Shown one piece after another: positions 43,674 through 52,038 of a stretch of DNA of 64,000 nucleotides. How positions within the stretch are numbered: position 1 is the first letter of the stretch; each line of letters begins with the position of its first letter. The DNA is from UBA3263 sp964554335 (GTDB taxonomy: Bacteria > Bacteroidota > Bacteroidia > Bacteroidales > Muribaculaceae), in NCBI GenBank assembly GCA_964554335.1, contig CAZKOF010000001.1, forward strand, positions 18,899 to 82,898. Direction: 5' to 3'. Below the pieces are notes generated by a model. That model worked only from the letters and a program-made list of their open reading frames with translations, was not told the DNA's origin and searched no databases. Both the position numbers and the translations under genes were made by a program.

Positions 43674-44372
43674 ATGCGTTACCTTATAATCGGACTTGGA
43701 ATTTATGGCTCGAATCTTGCACGCGACCTTACCAATATGGGCCACGAGGTTATTGGTGCAGACCGTTCAGCCGTTCTCGTCGACACCATTAAAGATGACA
43801 TCTCTACCGCCTACGTTCTCGACTCGACCGACGAATCGGCACTCGCCGCCCTGCCACTCAACGTCGTTGACCTCGTCATCGTTGCTATCGGTGAGAATTT
43901 CGGCGCCAGCGTCAAGACCGTGGCCCTGCTAAAGAAGCTCGGGGTAAAGCATATATATGCCCGGGCCGCCGACCCGATTCACCTCGCAATCCTCGAGGGA
44001 TTGAAAATTGACCGCATAATCACTCCGGAGCAGCGTGCGGCGCGTGATCTGTCTCAAGAAATGGCACTCGGCCATCATGCCGAAGTCATGCAGGTCGACG
44101 CCGACAGTTACGTTATTTGTTTTCAGCTTCAGGAGTTATTTTATGGCCTGACGTACTCCAAACTTGCCGCCGAACTCAAGAAAGATTATGGCTTGACTCT
44201 CGTTGGATCGAGCCGGCCGACACAAGCCCGAAATATTATCGGTATCAGTGTCGATACCCTCAATCCGCTCGACCTGACGGTCCCGGATGCAAAAGTTTGC
44301 CGAGGCGACGTTGCTGTTGTCTATGGCCCGCGGAAGGCTTACTCGCGGCTGACGGAGCATTTGAGGAGTTAA
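43674..44372 (+). CDS. trkA: TrkA/KtrA-type potassium channel regulatory subunit
   Basis: A 232-aa cytoplasmic protein with one RCK_N Rossmann domain (MRYLIIGLGIYGSNLARDL, then the acidic residue in VIGADRS) and a TrkA_C domain (QLQELFYGLTYSKLA, then DVAVVYGPRKAYSRL). It binds NAD(H)/ATP-type ligands and gates the TrkH-like channel. The single RCK unit makes it closer to KtrA than to the duplicated E. coli TrkA. It is flanked on both sides by AT-rich repeats and no ribosome-binding site is visible. Confidence 0.92.
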   Translation: MRYLIIGLGIYGSNLARDLTNMGHEVIGADRSAVLVDTIKDDISTAYVLDSTDESALAALPLNVVDLVIVAIGENFGASVKTVALLKKLGVKHIYARAADPIHLAILEGLKIDRIITPEQRAARDLSQEMALGHHAEVMQVDADSYVICFQLQELFYGLTYSKLAAELKKDYGLTLVGSSRPTQARNIIGISVDTLNPLDLTVPDAKVCRGDVAVVYGPRKAYSRLTEHLRS

Positions 44373-44412
44373 AAGTTAAAATTGAAAAGTTAAGAATTAA
44401 AAATTAAAGATG
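44368..44412. repeat. AT-rich repeat after trkA, inverted relative to 43621-43672
   Basis: Units such as TTAAAAGTTAAAA, GAAAAGTTAAGAATTAAAAA and AAGATGAAAA follow the trkA stop. They are roughly the reverse complement of the repeat that precedes the gene. Confidence 0.5.
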
Positions 44413-44452
44413 AAAATGGTAGAAGGTGGATGGTGGAGAAATGGGGCGGGGG

Positions 44453-44484
44453 TTTGATTATGTCGGAAAAAATGCGTAAATTTG
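44453..44484 (+). promoter_or_regulatory. Promoter of the S9 peptidase gene (-33 TTTG, -7 TAAATTTG)
   Basis: TTTG 44453-44456 and TAAATTTG 44477-44484 are separated by 20 bp, 38 bp before the ATG at 44523. Confidence 0.8.
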
Positions 44485-44522
44485 GAGGGTATATCGAAAC
44501 CTCATTATCAGTTATATAATTG

Positions 44523-47066
44523 ATGAATAAAACTTTAATCGCAATTTTTGTCCTCGCTGCCGCTTGCTCAGCATCTGCTCGCGAGCTCCCCGTGGCCAAC
44601 TGGCGACTTTCAGAACCGATAACCGTAAGAACTCCGTTCATGAACGATTCAATCGCTCCCGACGGTTCAAAGTACAAGACATCAGACCTGCTCAAATCGC
44701 GTACGCGTGCCGAAATGCCCGGCGTTGCCGCCGAGGCCGACTCAGCCGGCGTCATAGTGCTGACTCCCGCACCCGCGGTCAACGGAACCATGCAGATAAT
44801 GCAGACCCTGCTGCGCTCGGAGCGCTTTGCAAAAGGTCAGCTCAAGGTTTCCTCGCAGCTTCCGTTTATTGTTGAACTTAATGGCACCGAGCTGACGTCA
44901 AAGCTCTCGGCCGAGAAAGATTCGCTGGCACCCTCGTCGACTGCATCGGCAGCCCTGCGCCTGGAGCCGGAGAGAGATGTGCGCCTGACCGTAAAGCTGC
45001 TCGCGCTGGCGGCTGACTCCGTTGCCAATCCGTCGGTGAAGGTTATATTTGTGCCCGATGAAGGCTTTGATGCCGTTGCTCTCGCGTCGGGACCCGATAT
45101 GCTGCGCCGCTTCACCCTCGAAGATTCCGAATATGGCAACCGCGTCAGCGGCCTTTCGATGAGCCCCGACGGTAAGTATCTGATTACCCGCTACTATAAC
45201 TATTATGACGGTAGTCGCCGTCATAGCTACTCGACGCTGACCGACATGAAGACCGGTAAGGAAATCAATTCCAATCTTGCCTGGAATGTCAAGTGGATGC
45301 CTTCGGGTTCGAAACTCTACATGACGCAAACGGCCGCCGACGGTTTTGACCTGTTCACCGTTGACCCAATGACGGGCGCCCAAGAGCTTCTTGCCGCCTC
45401 TATCCCGGTAGATAACTTCACGTGGAGTCCCAAAGGCGACTGCATATATTACACTCACCACGAGGAGGGCGTCAAAGAATCAGGCCCCCTGCGCCGCTAC
45501 GCCACCCCCGACGATCGCATGCCCGACGACCGCAACCGCTATTTCCTCGTGCGCTTTACCCCGGCAACCGGAATTTCCGAGCGCCTGACTTTCGGCAATC
45601 ATACGACCTCGCTGCACGACATTTCACGCGACGGTCGCAAACTTCTCGTTTCAACCTCGAGCGAGGAGCCCACGGTTCGTCCGTTCTATCGTTCGACCTA
45701 CTATATTCTCGACGTCGAGACGTTGGCCGCCGACACTCTCGTTGCCCCCGGACCGTTGTTTGTCAACTCGGGCAGGTTCTCGCCCGACGCCTCGCAAGTG
45801 CTCTTCACGGGTTCGCCCTCAGCGTTTAACGAATTAGGTAAGAACTGCGGCAACCATCCGATTGCCAATGACTTCGACGTTCAACTCTATGTCATGGAGG
45901 TTGCGACCAAGCAGGTCAAGCCCCTGACTTTCAACTTCGACCCCTCGATTGATAGTGTTATCAGCTGGAATGCGGCCGACGGTCTCATATATGTTATTGC
46001 CGAAGAGAGATTCGGACGCAATCTCTACTCCATCAATCCGGAAACCGACGAGTTTAAGCTGCTGCCCGCCGAGATCGACAATATCTCATCGGCCACGATG
46101 GGCGATGACCAGGCCCTGCGCATAGCTTACATGGGACATGGCTATCATTACGCCTGGAAAGCCTGCCTGCTCGACCTCAAGAAGGGGCGCAATACGCTAC
46201 TGGCCGACCCCCGCGGCGCCGAACTCGCAAAAATCGCCCTCGGTAAGGTAGAACCCTGGAAATTTACTGCCTCTGACGGCACGGAGATTGACGGCGTTGT
46301 TTGCTATCCTCCGGACTTTGACGCCTCGAAGAAATATCCGCTGATTGTCTACTACTACGGCGGCACATCGCCGACACAGAAGTCAATCACCCAGCCCTAC
46401 ACCCCGCAGCTCTTCGCCTCGCGCGACTATGTTGTCTATGTTGTTAATCCCTCGGGAACCACCGGCTACGGCCAGGAATTTTCGGCACGCCACGTCAACG
46501 CCTGGGGCAAGCGCACGGCTCAGGACATCATCGAGGGCGTGCAGAAATTCTATCGTACCCATGAATATGTTGACTCGACCAAAATCGGTTGTCTCGGCGC
46601 AAGTTACGGCGGTTTCATGACACAATATCTCCAGACGCTGACCCCCATTTTCTCGGCAGCCGTCAGCCATGCCGGCATCTCGAACGTCGCCTCATACTGG
46701 GGAGAGGGTTACTGGGGCTACTCCTATAATAGCGTGGCTGCCGCCGACTCATATCCCTGGAGCAATCCCGAACTCTACACCATGCAGGGCTCGCTTTTCA
46801 ACGCCGACAAAATCAACACCCCGCTGCTGCTGCTTCACGGCACGGCCGATACTAACGTGCCCATCGGCGAGAGCATTCAGCTCTTCAACGCCCTGCGTAT
46901 TCTCAACAAGCCCGTTGAGTTCATTTCGGTCGACGGCGAGAACCATTTCATTTCTGACTTTTCAAAGCGTATTCTTTGGCATAACTCTATCATGGCCTGG
47001 TTTGAGCGTTGGCTTCGCGGTGATGCCTCATGGTGGAACGACCTCTATCCCGAACGCAACCTCTGA
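44523..47066 (+). CDS. S9-family prolyl oligopeptidase-like peptidase, exported
   Basis: An 847-aa protein from ATG 44523 with a signal peptide (MNKTLIAIFVLAAACSASA). It has an N-terminal beta-propeller (SMSPDGKYLITRYY, SPKGDCIYYTH) and a C-terminal alpha/beta hydrolase. The triad is visible: Ser694 in GASYGG, Asp776 in GTADTNVP and His808 in GENHF. It likely cleaves short proline-containing or other oligopeptides in the periplasm, as dipeptidyl-peptidase-type enzymes do. The Xaa-Pro aminopeptidase gene two genes downstream suits a peptide-use theme. Confidence 0.93.
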   Translation: MNKTLIAIFVLAAACSASARELPVANWRLSEPITVRTPFMNDSIAPDGSKYKTSDLLKSRTRAEMPGVAAEADSAGVIVLTPAPAVNGTMQIMQTLLRSERFAKGQLKVSSQLPFIVELNGTELTSKLSAEKDSLAPSSTASAALRLEPERDVRLTVKLLALAADSVANPSVKVIFVPDEGFDAVALASGPDMLRRFTLEDSEYGNRVSGLSMSPDGKYLITRYYNYYDGSRRHSYSTLTDMKTGKEINSNLAWNVKWMPSGSKLYMTQTAADGFDLFTVDPMTGAQELLAASIPVDNFTWSPKGDCIYYTHHEEGVKESGPLRRYATPDDRMPDDRNRYFLVRFTPATGISERLTFGNHTTSLHDISRDGRKLLVSTSSEEPTVRPFYRSTYYILDVETLAADTLVAPGPLFVNSGRFSPDASQVLFTGSPSAFNELGKNCGNHPIANDFDVQLYVMEVATKQVKPLTFNFDPSIDSVISWNAADGLIYVIAEERFGRNLYSINPETDEFKLLPAEIDNISSATMGDDQALRIAYMGHGYHYAWKACLLDLKKGRNTLLADPRGAELAKIALGKVEPWKFTASDGTEIDGVVCYPPDFDASKKYPLIVYYYGGTSPTQKSITQPYTPQLFASRDYVVYVVNPSGTTGYGQEFSARHVNAWGKRTAQDIIEGVQKFYRTHEYVDSTKIGCLGASYGGFMTQYLQTLTPIFSAAVSHAGISNVASYWGEGYWGYSYNSVAAADSYPWSNPELYTMQGSLFNADKINTPLLLLHGTADTNVPIGESIQLFNALRILNKPVEFISVDGENHFISDFSKRILWHNSIMAWFERWLRGDASWWNDLYPERNL

Positions 47067-47075
47067 TAGCATTCT

Positions 47076-48908
47076 ATGAACGATTTCTTTGAAATAATGC
47101 GGCGGTTTGTGCCGAAATATAAGAAGTATCTGATACTTAATATATTTTTCAATATTCTCGCCGCATTCCTGACCCTTTTCTCCTTTGCCCTGATTATCCC
47201 CATTCTTGAGATGCTGTTTGAAATCAATCAGCAGGTCTACGTGGAGATGCCCGTCACTTGGGATAATTTCAAGGACTCGCTGGTCAACAATTTCTATTAC
47301 TTCATTCAGCAGACAATGCTCGTTTCGGGCAAGTCGGCGACGCTTGCGCTTTTAGGCGGCATGCTCGTGTTTATGACCGGCCTGAAATGCGGCGCCTCAT
47401 ATTTCGGTTCATACTTTCTGATACCGATGCGTGCCGGAGTTGTCCGCGATATCCGCAACACAATCTACGACAAGGTGCTCTCGCTTCCTATAGGTTTCTT
47501 CACCAACGAGCATAAGGGTGACGTGATTGCCCGCATGACGGGAGATGTCGGCGCGGTCGAGAGTTCCATTATGCAGTCGATAGACCTGATGTTCAAGAAC
47601 CCGCTGATGATTATTGCCTGTCTCGGAATGATGATTGCCATATCCTGGCAGCTCACTCTTTTCGTGCTCATTCTGTTGCCACTGGCAGGTTGGATAATGG
47701 GCACGGTCGGGCGCAAGCTGAAAGCTACATCGATGGAGACGCAGAACCAATGGGGGGCGATAATGAGCAACATCGAGGAGACCCTCGGCGGCCTCCGCGT
47801 CATCAAAGCTTTCGTTGCCGAGCGCAAAATCAGCCGCCGCTTCCATGAGGCCAGCGAGCGCCTTCTGCGCCTGAGCACCTCGCTTTCCCGCCGCCAGAGT
47901 CTTGCCCACCCGATGAGCGAGTTCCTCGGCACGATAACCATTGCAATCGTGCTCTGGTTCGGCGGCACGCTGATTCTTTCTGGCAATACCTCTCTCAACG
48001 CCTCGGAGTTTATTTACTATTTGGTTATCTTCTATAGTATCATCAACCCGGTCAAGGAGATTTCGCGCGGCACGTATGCCATCCGCATCGGCATGGCCTC
48101 GCTGGAGCGCGTTGACAAGATTTTATCAGCCGAAAACAACATCAAAGACCCTGCAGAGCCCAAACACATCGACCATCTGCGCGGCGAGATTGACTATAGC
48201 GGAGTCACGTTCAGCTATGACGGAGAAGTGCAGGTTGTCAAGAACGTAGACCTCCACATTCCCGCCGGAGCAACAGTCGCCCTGGTCGGTCAGAGCGGTT
48301 CGGGCAAGAGCACAATGGCCGACCTGCTGCCGCGCTTCTATGACGTTCAGCATGGTCGGATTACGGTTGACAGCATTGACGTCCGCGACCTTCCGGTGAG
48401 TCATCTGCGCAGCTTCATGGGCAACGTAAACCAGGAGGCCATACTCTTCAACGACACCGTCTATAACAACATTACCTTCGGAGTTGACTCGGCCACCCGC
48501 GAAGAGGTGGAAGCCGCCGCCCGCATTGCCAATGCCCATGATTTCATCATGGAGATGGACCGCGGCTATGACACTTTCATCGGTGACCGCGGTTGTCGCC
48601 TTTCCGGCGGTCAGCGCCAGCGCCTGAGTATTGCCCGCGCAATTCTAAAGAATCCACCGATTCTTATTCTCGACGAGGCGACCTCGGCGCTTGACTCAGA
48701 GAGCGAACACCTGGTTCAGGAGGCCCTCGACCGTCTGCTCGCCGGCCGCACAACGCTGGTGATTGCCCATCGCCTATCGACCATACGCAATGCCGACATG
48801 ATTGCCGTGATGCATGAGGGCCGCATAATCGAAGCCGGAACACACGACGAACTCATGGCTCTCAACGGCGCCTACACCCGTCTGGTCGAAATGCAACAAC
48901 TTGGATAA
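47076..48908 (+). CDS. ABC exporter, fused membrane and ATPase domains (MsbA-like)
   Basis: A 610-aa half-transporter with six N-terminal helices (NIFFNILAAFLTLFSFALII, LMIIACLGMMIAISWQ and others). The C-terminal ATPase has Walker A GQSGSGKST (Lys411), Q-loop NVNQEAILF, signature LSGGQRQRLSIARAI, Walker B ILILDEATSALD and H-loop IAHRLST. A homodimeric lipid or drug exporter of the MsbA type is the likely form; the substrate cannot be set from sequence. It starts 9 nt after the peptidase gene, so is probably co-transcribed. Confidence 0.93.
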   Translation: MNDFFEIMRRFVPKYKKYLILNIFFNILAAFLTLFSFALIIPILEMLFEINQQVYVEMPVTWDNFKDSLVNNFYYFIQQTMLVSGKSATLALLGGMLVFMTGLKCGASYFGSYFLIPMRAGVVRDIRNTIYDKVLSLPIGFFTNEHKGDVIARMTGDVGAVESSIMQSIDLMFKNPLMIIACLGMMIAISWQLTLFVLILLPLAGWIMGTVGRKLKATSMETQNQWGAIMSNIEETLGGLRVIKAFVAERKISRRFHEASERLLRLSTSLSRRQSLAHPMSEFLGTITIAIVLWFGGTLILSGNTSLNASEFIYYLVIFYSIINPVKEISRGTYAIRIGMASLERVDKILSAENNIKDPAEPKHIDHLRGEIDYSGVTFSYDGEVQVVKNVDLHIPAGATVALVGQSGSGKSTMADLLPRFYDVQHGRITVDSIDVRDLPVSHLRSFMGNVNQEAILFNDTVYNNITFGVDSATREEVEAAARIANAHDFIMEMDRGYDTFIGDRGCRLSGGQRQRLSIARAILKNPPILILDEATSALDSESEHLVQEALDRLLAGRTTLVIAHRLSTIRNADMIAVMHEGRIIEAGTHDELMALNGAYTRLVEMQQLG

Positions 48909-48926
48909 ATCCCCCCAAAAAAAGCT

Positions 48927-50723
48927 ATGAATACTATAATTCCAACCCGTATTGACTCTCTCCGCAAAAAAATGGATGCTGCGGGCATCGCTGCTGTAAT
49001 CATTCCTCAGACCGACGCCCACCAGAGCGAATATCTCGCCGAATACTGGCAGGTTCGCCAATGGTTCAGCGGCTTCACCGGTTCAGCCGGCTCGTTGGTT
49101 GTTACGGCCGACGCCGCTCTGCTCTGGACCGACTCCCGCTATTTTCTGCAGGCAGCCGATCAGCTTGAAGGCTCCGGCATCGAGCTGATGAAAGAGGGTC
49201 TGCCCGCAACGCCCTCGATTGAAAGTTGGCTCTGCAAGGCTCTCCCCGCCGGCTCAACAACAGGCATCGACGGCATGGTCTTCTCGGTGACGGATGTTGA
49301 GCGCTTGCACCGTGCTTTCGATGCGGCCGGTGTTGCGATCGACACCAATTTCGCTCCCGCCGATGACCTTTGGAGCGGACGCCCCGCGTTGCCCGATGAC
49401 GCTCTCTACGTTCACGATGTCAAATATGCCGGCGAGGCTGCAACCGCCAAAATTGCGCGCGTGCTCGAGTCTGCTGCCGAAGCCGGAGCGAACTCGTTGT
49501 TCATCTCCGCGCTCGATGAAATTGCGTGGACGCTGAACGTTCGCTCGTCGGATGTCCCGTGCAACCCTGTGGCCACGGCTTTCCTCTTCCTGTCGGCCGA
49601 TCGCAACGTCCTTTTCATCAATGTTGACAAGGTCGATGAGAAGACCCGCGCGTATCTCAACTCAATCAATGTCGAGATCTCACCCTACGATAGCGTTGCC
49701 CGTTATCTCGCCCTGCTTCCAAAGGAGGCACGCGTCTATATAGAACCTGCCCGCACGGCCTTTACTCTTGCCGGAGTAATCGGTCAGCATGCAGTTGAAG
49801 GCCCGTCGATTGTGGCTATCCCGAAAGCGGTCAAGAATTTCCGTCAGATCGAGGGCACTCGTCGCGCAATGGCCCGCGATGGTGTGGCTTTGGTCAAACT
49901 CTTCATGGAAGTTGAGCGCCGCATGGCTTCGGGTGAGACCTTGACGGAACTCGACATGGCGGAACTCGGCACCAAATTCCGCGCCGAAGGCGAGCTCTAT
50001 GTCGACAACTCATTCGAGATGATTGCCGGCTATGGCCCCCACGGAGCAATCGTGCACTATTCGGCAACTCCCGAGACCTCGTCGGTTATTGAGCCGAAAG
50101 GGCTTCTGCTGGTTGACAGCGGTGCGCAATATCTCGACGGTACGACTGACATTACCCGCACGGTTGCGCTCGGCGAACCTACCGAACAGGAAAAAGAGGA
50201 TTTCACCCTGGTTATGAAGGGCCACATTGCTCTGGCAACCGCCGTGTTCCCTGAGGGCACACGCGGCGACCAGCTCGACGCCCTCGCTCGCATGCCCCTT
50301 TGGAAAAACGGTTTGACTTACCTGCATGGCACGGGTCACGGTGTCGGCCACTTTCTCAATGTTCACGAAGGGCCTCAGAGCATACGCCTGAACCACGTTC
50401 CCGTCGCCCTGCGTCCGGGCATGATAACTTCCGATGAGCCCGGCCTTTATCGTGCCGGAGTTCATGGTATCCGCTGCGAGAATTTGGTCCTCTGCGTGCC
50501 CTCGCCGGTCAGCAACGGGGAGTTCGGCAACTTCTATGCTTTCGAGCCGCTGACGCTCTTCCCCTTTGACCTGCGGCTGTTCGACACTTCGCTGATGACC
50601 GACGCAGAAATCCACTGGGTAAATGAATATCATGCACGCGTGCGCGAGACCCTGCTCCCTCTGCTTGAAAACGAAAACCAGCGCAACTGGCTGACTGAAA
50701 AGACTCAGAGACTATGCCGCTGA
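48927..50723 (+). CDS. Xaa-Pro aminopeptidase (M24B)
   Basis: A 598-aa three-domain aminopeptidase P. Two creatinase-like N-terminal domains (DAHQSEYLAEYWQVRQWFSG, ALLWTDSRYFLQA) precede the pita-bread catalytic domain. Metal-site signatures are LLVDSGAQYLDGTTDITRT, LHGTGHGVGHFLNVHEGP, SDEPGLYRAGVHGIRCEN and the C-terminal glutamate in YAFEPLTLFP. It removes an N-terminal residue preceding proline in the cytoplasm. Length matches the long aminopeptidase P class. Overlaps the next gene by 10 nt. Confidence 0.95.
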   Translation: MNTIIPTRIDSLRKKMDAAGIAAVIIPQTDAHQSEYLAEYWQVRQWFSGFTGSAGSLVVTADAALLWTDSRYFLQAADQLEGSGIELMKEGLPATPSIESWLCKALPAGSTTGIDGMVFSVTDVERLHRAFDAAGVAIDTNFAPADDLWSGRPALPDDALYVHDVKYAGEAATAKIARVLESAAEAGANSLFISALDEIAWTLNVRSSDVPCNPVATAFLFLSADRNVLFINVDKVDEKTRAYLNSINVEISPYDSVARYLALLPKEARVYIEPARTAFTLAGVIGQHAVEGPSIVAIPKAVKNFRQIEGTRRAMARDGVALVKLFMEVERRMASGETLTELDMAELGTKFRAEGELYVDNSFEMIAGYGPHGAIVHYSATPETSSVIEPKGLLLVDSGAQYLDGTTDITRTVALGEPTEQEKEDFTLVMKGHIALATAVFPEGTRGDQLDALARMPLWKNGLTYLHGTGHGVGHFLNVHEGPQSIRLNHVPVALRPGMITSDEPGLYRAGVHGIRCENLVLCVPSPVSNGEFGNFYAFEPLTLFPFDLRLFDTSLMTDAEIHWVNEYHARVRETLLPLLENENQRNWLTEKTQRLCR

Positions 50724-51226
50724 TAATTCCCGTGCGCGGCTTCACGCCAAAAATCGGCCGCGACTGCTTTATTGCAGAGAATGCCACACTTATCGGCGAC
50801 CTCACGGTCGGCGATGAGTGTTCGATTTGGTTCAACACCGTATTGCGCGGCGACGTCAACACGATAACCATCGGCAACCGGGTGAACATTCAGGACGGCA
50901 CGGTCCTCCATACCCTCTATGAAAAGTCGACCATTGAAATCGGCAACGACGTCTCGGTAGGCCATAACGTCACGCTCCATGGATGTAAAATCCATGACTT
51001 CGCCCTCATCGGCATGGGAAGCGTGGTGATGGACGATGCCGTCGTTGGCGAGGGTGCCATAGTTGCTGCCGGCGCCGTGGTTCTGAGTCGCACGGTCATA
51101 GGCCCCGGCGAACTTTGGGGTGGAGCGCCGGCAAAGTTTATAAAGAAGGTGGATCCCGAGCAATCGCGCACCCTGAACGAGCGCATTGCCCGCAATTATC
51201 TTATGTATTCAAAATGGTATGATTGA
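50714..51226 (+). CDS. Gamma-carbonic anhydrase-like hexapeptide protein
   Basis: A 170-aa left-handed beta-helix protein with hexapeptide repeats (IGDLTVGDECSIWFNTVLRG, DVNTITIGNRVNIQDGTVLH). Three histidines in the Cam-type positions (VLHT, SVGHNVTLHGC) could bind zinc or iron. It ends with WGGAPAKFIKKV, common in YrdA/PaaY proteins. Many close relatives are poor carbonic anhydrases, so activity is uncertain. It overlaps the aminopeptidase by 10 nt and dapF by 8 nt. Confidence 0.9.
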   Translation: MPLIIPVRGFTPKIGRDCFIAENATLIGDLTVGDECSIWFNTVLRGDVNTITIGNRVNIQDGTVLHTLYEKSTIEIGNDVSVGHNVTLHGCKIHDFALIGMGSVVMDDAVVGEGAIVAAGAVVLSRTVIGPGELWGGAPAKFIKKVDPEQSRTLNERIARNYLMYSKWYD

Positions 51227-51995
51227 ATTCACGAAAATGCATGGTCTCGGCAACGACTACATCTACTTCGTCGGAATGCCGTGCACTGAAGAAGAACTCC
51301 CCGCCCTAAGCCGCCGACTGAGCGATCGTCATCGCTCAGTCGGCGGTGACGGTATTATACTCGTGCTCCCATCCGAAGTCGCCGACTTTAAAATGCGTAT
51401 CTTCAATGCCGACGGCTCGGAGGCTCGCATGTGCGGCAATGGTTCGCGTTGCGTCGGGCACCTGGTCAGAGACAAAGGGCTGACAGATAAGGATGTCATC
51501 ACTCTTGAAACTCTTGCGGGCATCAAAACGCTCAAACTGAATGACGACGCGAGTGTAACCGTTGACATGGGTGAGGGGCGGGTAGGCGATGCGGTAGAAC
51601 TTCAGGGATTCAGTGTGATTCCGGTAGATATGGGCAATCCCCACGGGGTCGTGTTCATCGACCGGGACCCTGATATTTTTGAGGTCGGCGTCAATGGCCC
51701 GGCCCTTGAGACGGATCCATATTTTCCTGACCGGGCGAACATCGAGTTCGCCAGAATTGCCGGCCCGCATGCAATTAAAATGCGTGTCTGGGAACGCGGT
51801 TCGGGAGAGACCCTTGCCTGCGGAACCGGCGCATGCGCCACGGCTCTCGCAGCAATCAATTCGGGGCGCTGCGCGGCGCCTGTCGACGTTGACCTTCCCG
51901 GCGGGCGGCTGACCATAGCCCTTGGTCCATCGGGAAGTGTGCTCATGACCGGACCTGCGGTCATCTCATTCACGGGTTTTCTGCCCGATCTTTAA
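51219..51995 (+). CDS. dapF: Diaminopimelate epimerase
   Basis: I place the start at ATG 51219 (MIEFTKMHGLGNDYIYF), which matches the conserved N-terminus; the frame extends to 51186. The 258-aa PLP-independent racemase interconverts LL- and meso-diaminopimelate for lysine and peptidoglycan. The two catalytic cysteines are Cys72 in ARMCGNGSRC and Cys201 in LACGTGACAT. It precedes dapL, which makes its LL-DAP substrate. The region 51311-51346 forms a perfect 16-bp hairpin within the coding sequence. Confidence 0.96.
   Translation: MIEFTKMHGLGNDYIYFVGMPCTEEELPALSRRLSDRHRSVGGDGIILVLPSEVADFKMRIFNADGSEARMCGNGSRCVGHLVRDKGLTDKDVITLETLAGIKTLKLNDDASVTVDMGEGRVGDAVELQGFSVIPVDMGNPHGVVFIDRDPDIFEVGVNGPALETDPYFPDRANIEFARIAGPHAIKMRVWERGSGETLACGTGACATALAAINSGRCAAPVDVDLPGGRLTIALGPSGSVLMTGPAVISFTGFLPDL
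51311..51346. repeat. Perfect 16-bp inverted repeat within dapF
   Basis: CCGCCGACTGAGCGAT (51311-51326), loop CGTC, ATCGCTCAGTCGGCGG (51331-51346). Every position pairs. The encoded residues (RRLSDRHRSVGG) are ordinary for DapF, so protein constraint coexists with the palindrome. Confidence 0.75.
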
Positions 51996-52025
51996 CTTTT
52001 AATTCCTCAGTTAACAAATTTTTCG

Positions 52026-52033
52026 TAACTTTG
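52026..52033 (+). promoter_or_regulatory. -7 box TAACTTTG giving a nearly leaderless dapL mRNA
   Basis: The exact TAnnTTTG box ends 5 bp before the dapL ATG at 52039. No -33 TTTG stands out; TTAAC lies near the expected place. Confidence 0.65.
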
Positions 52034-52038
52034 CAGAC

